Part shown: positions 23,458-34,435 of the stretch, one piece after another | Numbering within the stretch: the stretch's first letter is position 1 | Layout: every line of letters starts with the position of its first letter | DNA from: Verticillium longisporum | Taxonomy: Eukaryota > Ascomycota > Sordariomycetes > Glomerellales > Plectosphaerellaceae | Direction of reading: 5' to 3' | NCBI GenBank assembly: GCA_019188255.1 | Contig: JAETXT010000006.1 | Coordinates: forward strand, 2,728,001 to 2,792,000 | Length of the DNA stretch: 64,000 nucleotides | Made by a program: the position numbers and the translations under genes | The notes under the pieces: generated by a model | The model's input: the letters and a program-made list of their open reading frames with translations, nothing else | What the model was told of the DNA's origin: nothing | The model's database searches: none

Positions 23458-24756
23458 TGTGAAACGCAAGGGTAGGAGCTCGCGTGGCAAGGCGTTCGTT
23501 GACTGCGACGTGGTCAATGAGGGCCGCGAAGGTCGGGTCGGGGGAGGGGCAAGCACGTCGCACGTCGCAGTTGTCGAGGTCAATGAGCGGTTGGAATCTT
23601 GAACTTTTTTCTGTTATCTTATCTGACATGTTCAAATTGTTATCTTATCAAAGATCGACCATTGGCAGTGGCCACCCCACGTGACTGTCAGCATGGCTCT
23701 GGCTGCCTGATGACGAGGGTCTGCGTGGTTGGTTGTGGGTGAGGGCGGAGTGGGCATCTGACGTCTTTGCGCATCTCTCGCATCTCTCTGGTGTACATGT
23801 ACAGCAGCTACGAATGAGATCGTGGGCCACGATGAAAGATGACCTCGTTACACCCAGGCTGACGGGCACAGCACAGTTGACTGCAAAACCAGAACGTTCA
23901 TTCAAAACGTCACTTGGTGACCAGATTGCGACCCAAGGCTCCTTGTCGTTGGCGTGCCCCCGTGGTCCTGTTCGTGGCCCACCCCCTGGTCCAGTGACCC
24001 CCAGTCGCGTGCACAGAAGACTCACCGTTCAAGCCACTGGCCTGGCGCCGGTGCAGCACCTGGCGGCCGCCGAAAAAATTCCTCTGCTGCCACCAGAACT
24101 AGCCTATCACTTCACCTTCCACCCAGAGGTACCTACCCAACCGTGCCTAGTACTAGTACTCACTGCCTGCTGGCGCTGTGCAGGAACAGAAACAATCTTA
24201 CCTTAGCCTCTCGCAGAAATCAAGATAACCGACTCGTCCGTCTTTTACTGCCCAAAGCCAGCCGTTCCGTCGAACCCCCATCTCCGACCGCTCCGATCCT
24301 GACTGCGCCCTCCCAACCCATCACCCCATCACACCATTCTCTCTATCTCTCTACCTCTCTCTACGCACCCCCCCCATCGTCGAGGCCGCATGTCCTCATC
24401 CTCTCCATCGACCAACCCGCAGGGACCAACATGCGGCGGAGTCGACCTCTGCTGCATCAACGACAGAAACCATCCCGCTGGATCCGATAGCCCCCGTCGA
24501 CTCTACCCTCGAAACAGGCCATAGTTGCCTGGCTTTCAGCAGCCAAAAGAGCCACCACCGCCTTTTCGCATTTCTGTTTGGCCCCGAACGCGACCCCCCC
24601 TCCGATTCTGACAGCCCTCCCACCGCCGCCCCCCTGCGCGCTTCGCGGAAGGACAAACATCTCCACTCTGCCCTTTGGCCCTTTCGCTTCTTCTCCTTCC
24701 GACCCTGTCTCGTCGGTCCCCTCCATTGTTCCGCATTACCACCGTTCCCCTCCGAC
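23458..24756. promoter_or_regulatory. Divergent intergenic region SPB4 / DGK1-type gene
   Basis: 1.3 kb. The right half (about 24280-24756) is rich in C and CT runs (for example CTCTCTATCTCTCTACCTCTCT near 24340), typical of a long pyrimidine-rich fungal 5' UTR for the downstream kinase. No conserved ORF is seen; the open frames here are low-complexity. Confidence 0.5.
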
Positions 24757-25990
24757 ATGGCCTCCCGAGGCAAGAACGCCGCCACGCCGGCCACGCCCCG
24801 CGTCATCTCTCCGAGTCCGACCCCGTCCGAAATAGCAGATCCCTTCTCCTCACAAGATGGCTACGCCGGCCCGACCACGCGCTCCGCCGCCCGGAAACGT
24901 CGGGCCACCCCGCAACCCGTCAACGAGAACATTGATGAGGAGGACGACTCGGACCCCAGCCTGCGGAGAGCACGCACACGAAGCCGCTCACCCATCGACA
25001 TGCGTCGCGTCAAGCCTCTGACCTCAACGTCATCGTCCTTGTCGGCCAAGACGAAATCCCCCGTCGTACCGAGCGAGCCCATTGTCAAAAATGGCACGAG
25101 CGGTGGTAGCGGCAGCAGCAACGGCAAGGCCAAGACAAAGGTGCCCCAGACGAACGGCCATCTCGCCGTGCCCTCGGCAGCGCCCACCGGCTGGAGCTGG
25201 CGCGATTTCAGCAGGAGTCCGAGTCCCCTGGGCCTCATCCCCATCCACCGAAAGTGGCGGACATTCGTCCACAAACACGAGGTGCCTCGCAAGATCCTCC
25301 ACGTCTCCATCGGCGCCGTCACCCTGTGGCTCTACATCACGGGCGTCCACACGCGCTCCGTTGCCCCCTGGCTCATGACCTTCCTCGTCCCCATTGCCGC
25401 CACCGACATTTTGCGCCACAATGTCGCCGCCTTCAACAGCTTCTACGTCTCCGTCCTCGGCGCCCTGATGCGCGAGCGAGTACGCCGGCTACAACGGCGT
25501 CATCTGGTACATGCTCGGCGCCTGGCTCGCCTGCTACGCCTTCCCCAAGGACGTCGCCGTCATGGCCGTCCTGCTGCTGAGCTGGTGCGACACGGCCGCC
25601 AGCACCTTTGGCCGTCTCTGGGGCCGCTACACGCCGCGCATCCGCCGCGGCAAGTCCCTCGCCGGCTCGCTCGCCGCCTTCCTCGTCGGCGTCGGCTCCT
25701 CCGCCTTCTTCTGGGGCTGGTTCGTCCGCTTCTTCGGCCCCCAGCCCGGCGACGAGGGCTTCATGTTCCAGGGCACACTGCGCCTGCCGCAATCTGCCGC
25801 CGAGGCCGTCGGTCTCACGAGCGAGCAGGCCACCGTGGCAGGTCCGCTGGCCCTGGGGATCGTCAGCCTGTGGAGCGGCTTCGTGGCCGCTGCCAGCGAG
25901 GTCGTCGACGTCTTTGGGTGGGATGACAACCTTACGATTCCCGTGCTCAGCGCCGCTGGCATCTGGGGCTTCCTCAAGGTGTTCGGCTAG
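24757..25990 (+). CDS. DGK1: CTP-dependent diacylglycerol kinase (Dgk1-type), frame-interrupted
   Basis: Integral ER/nuclear membrane protein of the CTP-transferase superfamily that phosphorylates diacylglycerol with CTP to give phosphatidate. The N-terminal 160 residues are disordered and S/T/P/R-rich, with several SP sites. The catalytic and membrane part starts at HEVPRKILHVSIG and continues with TDILRHN, then, after a frame change, EYAGYNGVIWYMLG, YAFPKDVAV, LLSWCDTAASTFGR and GKSLAGSLAAFLVG, all hallmark segments. The frame break lies between ATG 25468 (ALMRE) and TAC 25481, equivalent to two bases lost or one gained. There is no splice signal, so this is either an error in the sequence or a real lesion. 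Repaired length is about 410 aa. No intron is seen. It ends with a stop at 25988-25990. Confidence 0.88.
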
Positions 25991-28900
25991 ACTGTGTGTG
26001 TGTGGATCACTCGTCAAGTACGACATGGGACGGACAGAGAGGGGATTGGCAACCACGTGAACACGGGAACGATGAACCGGGACGGACAAGCTGCCATCAT
26101 GGTGATGGAAGCATATATTCGCCCTGAAGTGGGCCGTTCTGCATCGCCGGCGTTACCGTGTTTTGGCTCGAGGGAGCGATCGTTTTCCTCGCTGCGCTGG
26201 GCAATGAACAGAAAGGGGGAGGTGGGGGCGGGGCGATGAGGTGTCTTCTCCCCGGTACGAAGAAGGCACGTGTTTGTGATAGACGAAACTTTGTTGTAAC
26301 ATGGGAAATCAGGGATGGGACGGGTAGATGAACGACGACGAAACTTGTGACATATACTTACATGGAAACCCCCTCGGTAGTTTAGCTAATCGGTGCCGAG
26401 AGCATCATTTTTTCACCCCTCAATCACGACTGGCATTCGATCATCGTCCTGTTGATTTTTTATGGCGAGGCTTGTGTGGCTGGGGATAGACGTGGCCCCC
26501 TGCCGCAAGGCCTCTGCCAGCCTGCCTGACCATGTACGATATCCTTGTGGACAGCTTGTCCGCGCATGGCAATGCAGCGGTAATCCTCCTTGCGTTTGAT
26601 GGAATGTCGTGCAGCGGGAAGAGCGGGATACTGCCGGTGGCTGCTGGCCGCCGGGCGGAGGCCCCCCCGAGGACGCACTTGAATACAGGGGGGTGACCGA
26701 AAGAAAAATCGTCACGATGCCGAGCTGAAGACAGTTCGTCAGCGGCAGGACGGGCGGCCACTTGGCGAGACGAGACCAGGGTCTCCTCCGGACGGAGGAC
26801 ACAGACTGGGATTCGTTGACGAATGCACGCTGGCACAGCGTTGCTGGTCCATACGAGTCTGACCGCTTCCTGTTTGTGAGACGATGACGGGGGGACACTT
26901 TTTTCTTCCCCCTTGAGTTATGTAAGGCGGCTATCCGACGTTCACATGCTCATGGCGCTTTCTTGCTTCGTCACGATTATCAATGAGTGACGGGCCTTCG
27001 ACTAAAGGGTGGGGTGGGAAATAGAGTAGTGATGTGCTGCTTCGGTCTTCCCTCAACAATAAGACGCACGCTTCGTCAGGGGTTGATGGCGAGGATCGCG
27101 AACAAAGAAGGCAGCAGATTGGCGCGCAGCCATCTCCCAACAACGACGACATCCACAAGGTCCCATCACTCCAATGACATGGCCGGGTCTCACCGAGTCC
27201 CAAAGAGGGAAGAATCCACTACAGATGATGGGCAATCCGCTCGCGGGGGGGACCTGATCCCTCCAGTGAGGACGTGGGCCCATTGACCCAACCTACCAAC
27301 ATAAACTACCTGCCTCGTCTGCCTACCCTCCTGCATCTCGGGGGGGACCAGCCTCTTCGTCTCTGGCTCTGGCCCTGAGTGGCAGTCCTGCACGTCGAAA
27401 GGGCCGGCAGGGCATGCGTTGTCCTTCGTGGGCGTCTCGAGCTGCGTCCGAGAGGCCGTCCTGGCCGCAGGTATGCGATCTTTCTTCCCGCTGTTGCACG
27501 GAAAAAGGAGGGCAGGCCCGTTGTCTGTCAAATTGTCTGCCTGCCTGTCTATCTATCTATCTATCTGCCGGGCAAGACCAGGTCAGGGAGAGATTGTCTG
27601 CCAGAGGTGGCATGGCATGGGTTCGTGTCATTGGATGGTTTGCACATGCTCACACCGACTTGAAGCGAGGACGGAAATAACATTTCCAATTGATGGCAGG
27701 CATCACATGACATCCACTGGAACGAAAGGAGAGAGGGGCTAGGCAGGATGACGGACAGGAGCGAATGCGCCTGCGCCTAGGGGCAAAGGGGACGAGAAGG
27801 ACACCGAAAAAAAAAAAGTGAGTTCCCAGTCGTTGCTCGTTGACGACGTTCGAGAAGTGGAGGGGCATAGACGACCACATGCCACTCCACCCCCGTCCAC
27901 CCCTCCCCTCCTTTGGAACCCCCGCTCGTCTTTTTTTTCAAGCCTCCGATCAAAGAATGACCATCGGGCCCAGGATGACGGGTACGCGTGATTCGTTGAA
28001 CACGGCCATAAGTCGAGATGGCAACGGTCTAGCGAGCCCGGGCTGTCCCTGTTACTCGCCAAGGGCCCTGCGATTGTGGGACAGGAGCGGGCGAGCCGCC
28101 GTGTCATTGAAGACGGTCACGCCTCCATTCCGTTCGCATAACAGCTTTCGTCATCAGGACGACGGGGCCAGCGACCCAAAGTCCTGAGCCATGGTACGCA
28201 GGACCTCGGAAGCGGGTGGGGCGCGAGATGAGAACGAGAATTCAACACGCTATCTAGGCAGGGCAGGGCAGCCCGTCATGCTGGCTTGTGGCTGACGAAC
28301 GGACGGGGCGTCTCGTTGGACGCAGAGAGCCCAGTGGTGCGGTGTCTGTGGAACGGAATTGTAAGTGTAAGTACATGTACGGCTTCGTCAGTGGAGGGGG
28401 CGAGAGCAAGAGACCGGGAGAGGGGCAGCGAGACAGAGATCGCAGGTAGGGCCGTCTGGGATTGGGTATCTTTGGGCGCGGTCTTGAGCCTTTTGGGCTT
28501 TCTTGGGCCCCTTGGGCTGGGCTGCCTCCAGGCCCATATGCAGCTCATGCTGCGCTGCTGCACTTACACCCACACCACCACGACGCTGGGCTGGGCTTCG
28601 CTCGATGCTGTGTGGAGGGGCGATGCTGGCGGGCCACAGGCTGGATGCGTTTGGTCATGACGGGCCTCATCGCATGTCGCCAAAAGGAGTGGTTTCTTTT
28701 TGATTCATGGCGGTCAATGTTTGCATTCCACGACGATAACGATGATGACGATGCCGATCAAGTCGAAGAGGTAGGCAGACAGGCGTTGGAAGAAGTTGGA
28801 AGCTGGGCAAGATGAGACGCACCATCAAGTCAGGTATTTAGTGTCTAAAGAGGGGGATAAGGTACTGTAAATCAAGGCCCGCTGATTAATGGCCAATGAA

Positions 28901-29213
28901 AGTCACCACTGAAGCTCCCAGCCCGAGCCGATATCACCCCTGCCCAATCATCTATTTGAAAATTCCGAGACCTGCCTGCACGCCCCCACTATCGCATACG
29001 TTTGAACCGACTTGATTCGCCCAAAATCGCCCCCTCGCCGAAAGATTGATGAACTGCTAGTGACCGTTGCTGTTGGGGCTTCCACAGGCTGACCGTGTGT
29101 ACCTTGGGCACCTTACCTTACCTTGCCTACCAGGAACGTAAGGCACTAGGTCGGTATTCCATCCCACTCTCTCCCCTCCCACTTTCATACCTCCTTCGGA
29201 TACCCAGCCTACT

Positions 29214-29285
29214 ACCTCACATGGTTGTCAGTACCTCACATGGTAGTCAGTACCTCACCTATGATAGGCAGTACCTCACCATGGC
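29214..29285. repeat. Tandem repeat, about 20-bp unit, 3-4 copies
   Basis: The unit CAGTACCTCACATGGTAGT recurs with small changes: TACCTCACATGGTTGT, CAGTACCTCACATGGTAGT, CAGTACCTCACCTATGATAG, CAGTACCTCACCATGGCAG. It lies in the gene-free region and is of unknown function. Confidence 0.7.
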
Positions 29286-31195
29286 AGGTAGAGGCAAGTA
29301 GGTAGGGAGGTGCTCCAGCTCCAGCTCTGGCTTCTGTCTTGACAACGCATCAGCACCTGGACATGCCCGACGCTGCACCTCTGCCTGACCTTACATACCT
29401 TACCCTTTGGGACCTGACCTCATCTGGCCAAACTGGCTTCAACTCGTCCATTGACCATTGAACCTCTCTAGTCAACAGCATATCCACCAGCATCCCACGT
29501 TGGACAACCGTCATACGCCCCCGCCGTCCACAGACCAACGGAAGAGATCCGATCTGTCCGCACCAAGAAAATCCGCCGCTGCTTTTGCGCCCATCGCTCA
29601 GCTTGTCTACCCTCCCTCCACCCTCTAGCGTCAGCGCGCTTGATGGACCGACGGTTGTTCGCACAAAAAAAAAGACAGTCTAGACGAACGCTCGCTCGCT
29701 GCTCGTTGCTCATGGGACGAATGGGTATTCTTCGATCCACAAAACACCCCCCCTTCTGCTGGCCCCCTGGCCCTCTTACTTCTACCACGTTCCTTCATCC
29801 CTACCATACTCGGTCCTCGCCTGCTCTTAGAGGCACCCCCAGCACACAAAACACACTCAAAGCTGCGGTATACTTCGCCGCCTGCCCGGCGGATACGGTA
29901 GTGCCTGGGCAGTCAACATGGAAGAACATTCATTCATGTATCATCCCCTTTGCCGTCATACCCTCTCAAACCGGCATGGCAGCTCGGTGCAACTGTACAT
30001 CTGAGTCAATATCCTCAACGGTCAGCATCCCCTTTCTGCCGGTGCCTAGAGCCGAAAGACGGATGTCATCTCCGGCTACCTTGTTCAACTGTCTCCTTCT
30101 CTTGCTGTTGCTCACCCACCCACCCACCACACCTGTTCTGACGCCACTCGCTCTCAACTTCTTCGCGACCCTTTCCTAACTTTACCTTGGCTCGGCGTGA
30201 AGCACAAACGTCTCGCTCCAGGGCGAAGCCACTTATACGCTCACTCCGGGGCCCGTCCCCTCCGTCCACAGAGCCCCTTGTCGTGTCATGTCATGCCATG
30301 CCATGCTATGCTTTGCTGTGGTGTCATGCCGTGCGGCGCTGTCTTACAGGCACCCTACCCTACCTTACCTCTCCCCTTACCTCACTTTTCCCAACGACGC
30401 ACCTTGTTAGTATCAACCTTCCATCTTCACCCTTGCCGCTTTTCACAACGCCAGGCTAGCCCACTTTCACACTTTGCCTTCCTTTGCTTTAGACCGAGTC
30501 TTTTCTGACCCCTGCCCGTGTTCTGTGTATCTGTCTGCTCGGCCCCTCTCGTTTGTGTCTTTTGCAATGTGATGAACCGGTCCAGACAGATCCCTTGCCC
30601 CTCCTGGACCACACCTCCACGCCATCGTGGACCTCCTCGGCCAATGCCAACCATGATATTCGCCTCTCGGCATATGCAGAACCTCTTGCTCGTGATATCC
30701 CGCGCAAAGGGGAGAGAGAAGAGCCAGTCTCCCACCCGAGCCATCCAGTTCTGTCCCACCCCCTGCCCATGCTTTAGCCCGTCTCCGTTGCCCCTCCCCC
30801 CGTCGTCGTTGGCTGCCCCACCAGTCACCCCTCCATCACGATCCCTTCATGGTGTTTCTTCTGCACTTCCGTTTGGACCTCCACGCCCCCTCCAAGCATG
30901 TCGACTAACGAAGAGATACCACTTAGGGCAGGGATCCCGCATCCAACCCCTCTCTTGCCCACATACGTCGAAGGTCACTGGCATCTCCCGAAGCCAACCA
31001 TCAATGGCGTTTCGCCCGTCACCGGCCTTCCCTCGCTCCCGTTGTCCGTTCGTTGGTACAAGCCATCACATCATGGCGGGCTCTATCGAGCGGGGTCAGT
31101 GTCGGGAGATGATGGGTAAAGTACTCAGACGAATCAAGCATGACGAGTTATCCTCAGGACTCGAAAGCATGGCCGAGGAAGGGGCCCCGAAAAAC

Positions 31196-31202
31196 TATAA
31201 AA
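31196..31202 (+). promoter_or_regulatory. TATA box of KXD1-like gene
   Basis: TATAAAA about 230 nt upstream of ATG 31431, followed by a long CT/CA-rich leader. Position and sequence fit a core promoter. Confidence 0.5.
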
Positions 31203-31430
31203 GGCGAGAACTTGAGGTGGTTTGAATGTTTTCTTTCTTCTTCCTTCCTTATCACCTTCTCAGGACATCCCACTGAAGCCATACTTGTCTCCCGAACACT
31301 GTCTTCTCAACTTCCAACATCATACTCAACTTCTCTCTCCACTACCTTGTTCACATCCTAGCACCCACCAGTCCAAGACCATACCTTCCCATACCCCCTG
31401 ACCAAACACCCCCACAACCCACCACCCACC

Positions 31431-32227
31431 ATGTCGACACACTATACCCACTCCTACTCCTACTCCATCCCCATGCCCATCTCCTCCAAGGGCCAGGACT
31501 ACGACTACCACAATACCTACTCCGTCTCGCCCCCTGAAGTCGACGAGTCCGTCAGCTCTGGCACCGGTCACTCCTACAGCCAGCCCAGCGGCTACTCGGT
31601 CGCCAACTCAAGCTACGCCGACAGCATCCGCGGCGACTTTGACACCGTCCACTCGGCCTCGGGCGTCGACTTTAATGAGTACATGCAGGATCGCTTCGCC
31701 CAGTCCTTCGACCCCATCCCGCTCGACCGCAACATTGCCATCCAGGCACAGACGTGAGTTTTCACCCCTCGTCTTCTCTCAAGACGTCCACACGGTGGAG
31801 CCAGAAGAAGTGTGTCAATTAAGGAATTAAATCTGACGCGAACCAGATCTGGGAAGCTCAATGCCAAGCACCGCGAGCTCCTCGACCTGCAGGCCAAGGC
31901 GCAGGCTCGCCTGGCAAAGACGCGCGAGCGCTTCAACGAGGGCTACCGCGACGCCCAAGACGTGCGCAACGACCTCGAGTGGACGCAGAAGAAAGTCTCG
32001 TACGTTGCCTGCCCCTTTTTCTCCAACGTCCGGGATCGATCGTTAGGAGAATTCAGATCGGCGTCAGATCTGGAGATCCGGCGATTGGCGGGATGAATTC
32101 TGATGAATCGAGCAATCCCGACTGACATTTGCAACTCTGCAGGTCTCTCAAGTCCAAGGCCTCACGAAAGCACACCAAGGAGTACAGCAAGGCGCGCGCG
32201 AGGTATCCCTCGCCCGACGCTTTCTAG
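31431..32227 (+). CDS. KxDL-domain protein (BLOC-1-related KXD1-like)
   Basis: Exons 31431-31753, 31847-31999 and 32143-32227 give 186 aa, frame closed; all splice sites are GT-AG. Residues 1-105 are disordered and rich in Ser, Tyr, Gly and Pro (MSTHYTHSYSYS...). The helical KxDL region begins about residue 108 (SGKLNAKHRELLDLQAKAQ) and continues through RDAQDVRNDLEWTQKKVSSLKSKA to a basic tail. KXD1 proteins belong to the BLOC-1/BORC family that controls endosome-lysosome (vacuole) trafficking. The fungal members have a long unstructured N-terminus, as here. The ATG context CCACCATGTC is ideal. Confidence 0.85.
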
Positions 32228-33808
32228 ACTTCTCTGTTATGGCCCGAGCATTCACGGCGAGCGGGCAGGGATCCTGGGGTCGACTGATGTCGAACCCCAC
32301 GGCAGAGCCGCATTCCCAGCAACTCGGATCACTGATTTTTCTAGCGTGTTATTCCTTCTTTCTACTACCCTTGTCGAATGGTACATGCCATTCGCGAAAG
32401 CGAGCGATCTGCGGCCCTTTTTGCAGGAACCTCGAGTGGGGACGCCACACTTGGTCGCTGGTTTCTACGACTTATTTCGACACGCCGCGCTTGCGGCCAT
32501 TTCTTTACAGCACGCCCCCCCTCACTCGGCTGGAGGAGGTGGGGGCGGGAGTTCAACGGTTCAAAAGCAAGCCAAGACAGTCAAAGCAGTCGACGTTCCC
32601 AGCAGAGCGGGACGACGTTGACAGGAAAAGCGGGTTGGAGGGGTGTGTGGTGTGTGTGCATGTGTGCCTGTCGGTGCGGGTGTGCATGTGTGAGATGACG
32701 CGCAGCGGACCGCGTCCGCAACCTGCATAGCCGCCCGAACTCACGCTGCTTTTACGGCTCAACCCCTCCTTATTTCCCTCGCCAGCCCTGTTGGGGGGCG
32801 TGGCAGCGGCTAGCTGGGCCTCTGCCCACACACGCACACGAATTGGAGGGGAGAGATCCGGCGCTGCAGAGCCCCTGACTTGCGCAGGGGAGAGAAAAGG
32901 CGGCACGGAGTGGGGGGGTGGTATCGTAGAAGGGGGGAGGGGGGTCATTATGTAGTGACCGGGCTGAAGGGGGCTGGATGGGCGTGTGCATCTTCCGAGC
33001 GGTGGGCTGGCTTTGTTTTCGTCGGAACGCGGTTATGACTTATGATTGGATGAAAGATGATATTGACGGATGAGTTCTGCTAAAAGGACGCCTCCCTCCA
33101 TGTATGGTGGTGGGTCGGCGAGAGCGGGCGAGTCCCCGAGCCTGGGATGACAGGACCAAACGGCAGAGTGACTAAGTCGAGGGGGGAAGAGGCAGTAGGC
33201 AGAGGCACGGTACACCTCTGATGACTTGACTCCATTGGGCGGCCGGCAGGGTATGATAGTGCCCCTCCAGGACATGAGTGATGTCGTGAGGGTCAAGGCC
33301 TGCATGATGTGCCCGCGGACGGGGAACGGTAGCGGTCCCCTAACCGTCGCACGCGGGGTTCTCGTATCGACTAGACGGTAGGCTGGACTGGGGACGGCAT
33401 GGGCGGTTCTCATCGTGTTTCCTCAGACGTATCAGTAATCAAATTCGGCGTTGTTTTCTGTTTCGGTTGAGGCAAGCCCCTTCCCTAGGCTGCTTGCTGT
33501 TGGCCGAGCTGTGACATGTTGTGTCTCCATCTGCGCTGTCCCGTGGTAACATCAGATCTTGTCTCGCAGATCGTGCCCCGGCGCAGCTCATACCGTTCCA
33601 TGGTTTCCTTGGACGTCTGGAAGACGGTTGGGTGTCATGTGATGAGCTTGACGCTTGTCAAGTGGCTGGATATTGACAGCATGTCTGTGTCGATCACGTG
33701 ATGTTGTGACATACGTGAAGAGTTTCTGCGTGCTCTGAGAGGACCTGTGGCACATCTGCTTTCCGCCGGCGCTGTTTTGTCCTCCCATAGATCGACGAAG
33801 GTGGCTCA
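32228..33808. other. Gene-free stretch
   Basis: 1.6 kb between convergent genes. It contains a GT/TG-rich run (about 32640-32695) and a G-rich tract (about 32910-32945). No conserved ORF, tRNA or transposon feature is seen. Confidence 0.5.
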
Positions 33809-34435
33809 TCAGACTGTGGCGTTCTTGACACCTCTCGCGATCCACGTGCCCTTTGAGGCGAGCCCGGCCTTCTCCTCCAGGGCTTTCCATGGATTCTCGT
33901 TTGACCAGGCGTCGTAGTATCCATCCCACCATGGTTTTGCCGGTTCTCCCCGGTCTTCCTGTTGCCGATGCCCTCCCCGCCTGCCTTGTCCCCGCCCGCC
34001 TCGGCCGACCTGTAACCCCCACGCCGGATTTGGTCGACTTGGCAACGTCGCGTGACCGCCGCCCTCCTGCGCCAGCATCTCCTCGATTTGCGCCTGCGCT
34101 CCCGCGAGGGCAGGTGCATCGCCCAGGTCCAGCGGCGCGCCTTCATCGTCATCTTGGTCCAGGTCAATCTCGTCTTCGTTCAGCCCGTCTTGTTGTCGCT
34201 CTGCGACGGCCGTGGCGTTCGCGCCGGTCGGAGCAGCAAAATCGGGAACGCCGACAACGGCATTGTCTGTTCGGGGGTTGTAGCGGCGGCGCTTGGAAGG
34301 ATGACTGCCGTCGCCGCCGAAGGCAGCGAAGCCCATGGCTTGCATCATGAGGGCGTCTTCGGATTCTGGACTCGCAGGCTCGTCTGGTCGGAGAGGAGGC
34401 ACGACATCGTCGTTCGAGGGTATCGCGGGGTCCAT
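33809..34435 (-). CDS. RGG-rich acidic protein of unknown function, 208 aa
   Basis: A single exon. Residues 1-45 are acidic and Pro-rich with MMQAMGFAAFGG. A basic SKRRRYNPR patch (about 46-54) may be a nuclear localisation signal. Then comes an acidic NEDEIDLDQDDDEGAPLDLGD stretch, a Gly/Arg block GRGGRGQGRRGG (about 145-156) that is an RGG-type RNA-binding or methylation region, and a conserved-looking aromatic end PWWDGYYDAWSNENPW followed by LEEKAGLASKGTW. I do not recognise a named family. The design suggests a nuclear RNA-associated protein (inference). It starts at ATG 34435, next to GGGGTCC on the plus strand. Confidence 0.8.
   Translation of the reverse strand: MDPAIPSNDDVVPPLRPDEPASPESEDALMMQAMGFAAFGGDGSHPSKRRRYNPRTDNAVVGVPDFAAPTGANATAVAERQQDGLNEDEIDLDQDDDEGAPLDLGDAPALAGAQAQIEEMLAQEGGGHATLPSRPNPAWGLQVGRGGRGQGRRGGHRQQEDRGEPAKPWWDGYYDAWSNENPWKALEEKAGLASKGTWIARGVKNATV

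Larger units (their letters stand above)
25991..31430. other. 5.4-kb gene-free region
   Basis: No ORF here has a recognisable domain. Several 70-235 codon frames (for example 30518-31225 +) are Pro/Ser/Arg-rich products of C-rich DNA. Visible structure: four TCTA units at about 27549-27566, A runs near 27808, a 20-bp tandem repeat at 29214-29285, CCTTACCTTACC and GTAGGTAGG runs, and a pyrimidine-rich block from 30280 to 31430. A TATA box at 31196-31202 belongs to the KXD1-like gene. Long non-coding transcripts or a large promoter are possible. Confidence 0.5.

Noticed and set aside
30518..31225. 235-codon ORF on +
   Set aside because: Pro/Ser/Cys-rich translation of a C-rich leader region upstream of the KXD1-like gene; no conserved motif, and it overlaps the TATA box.
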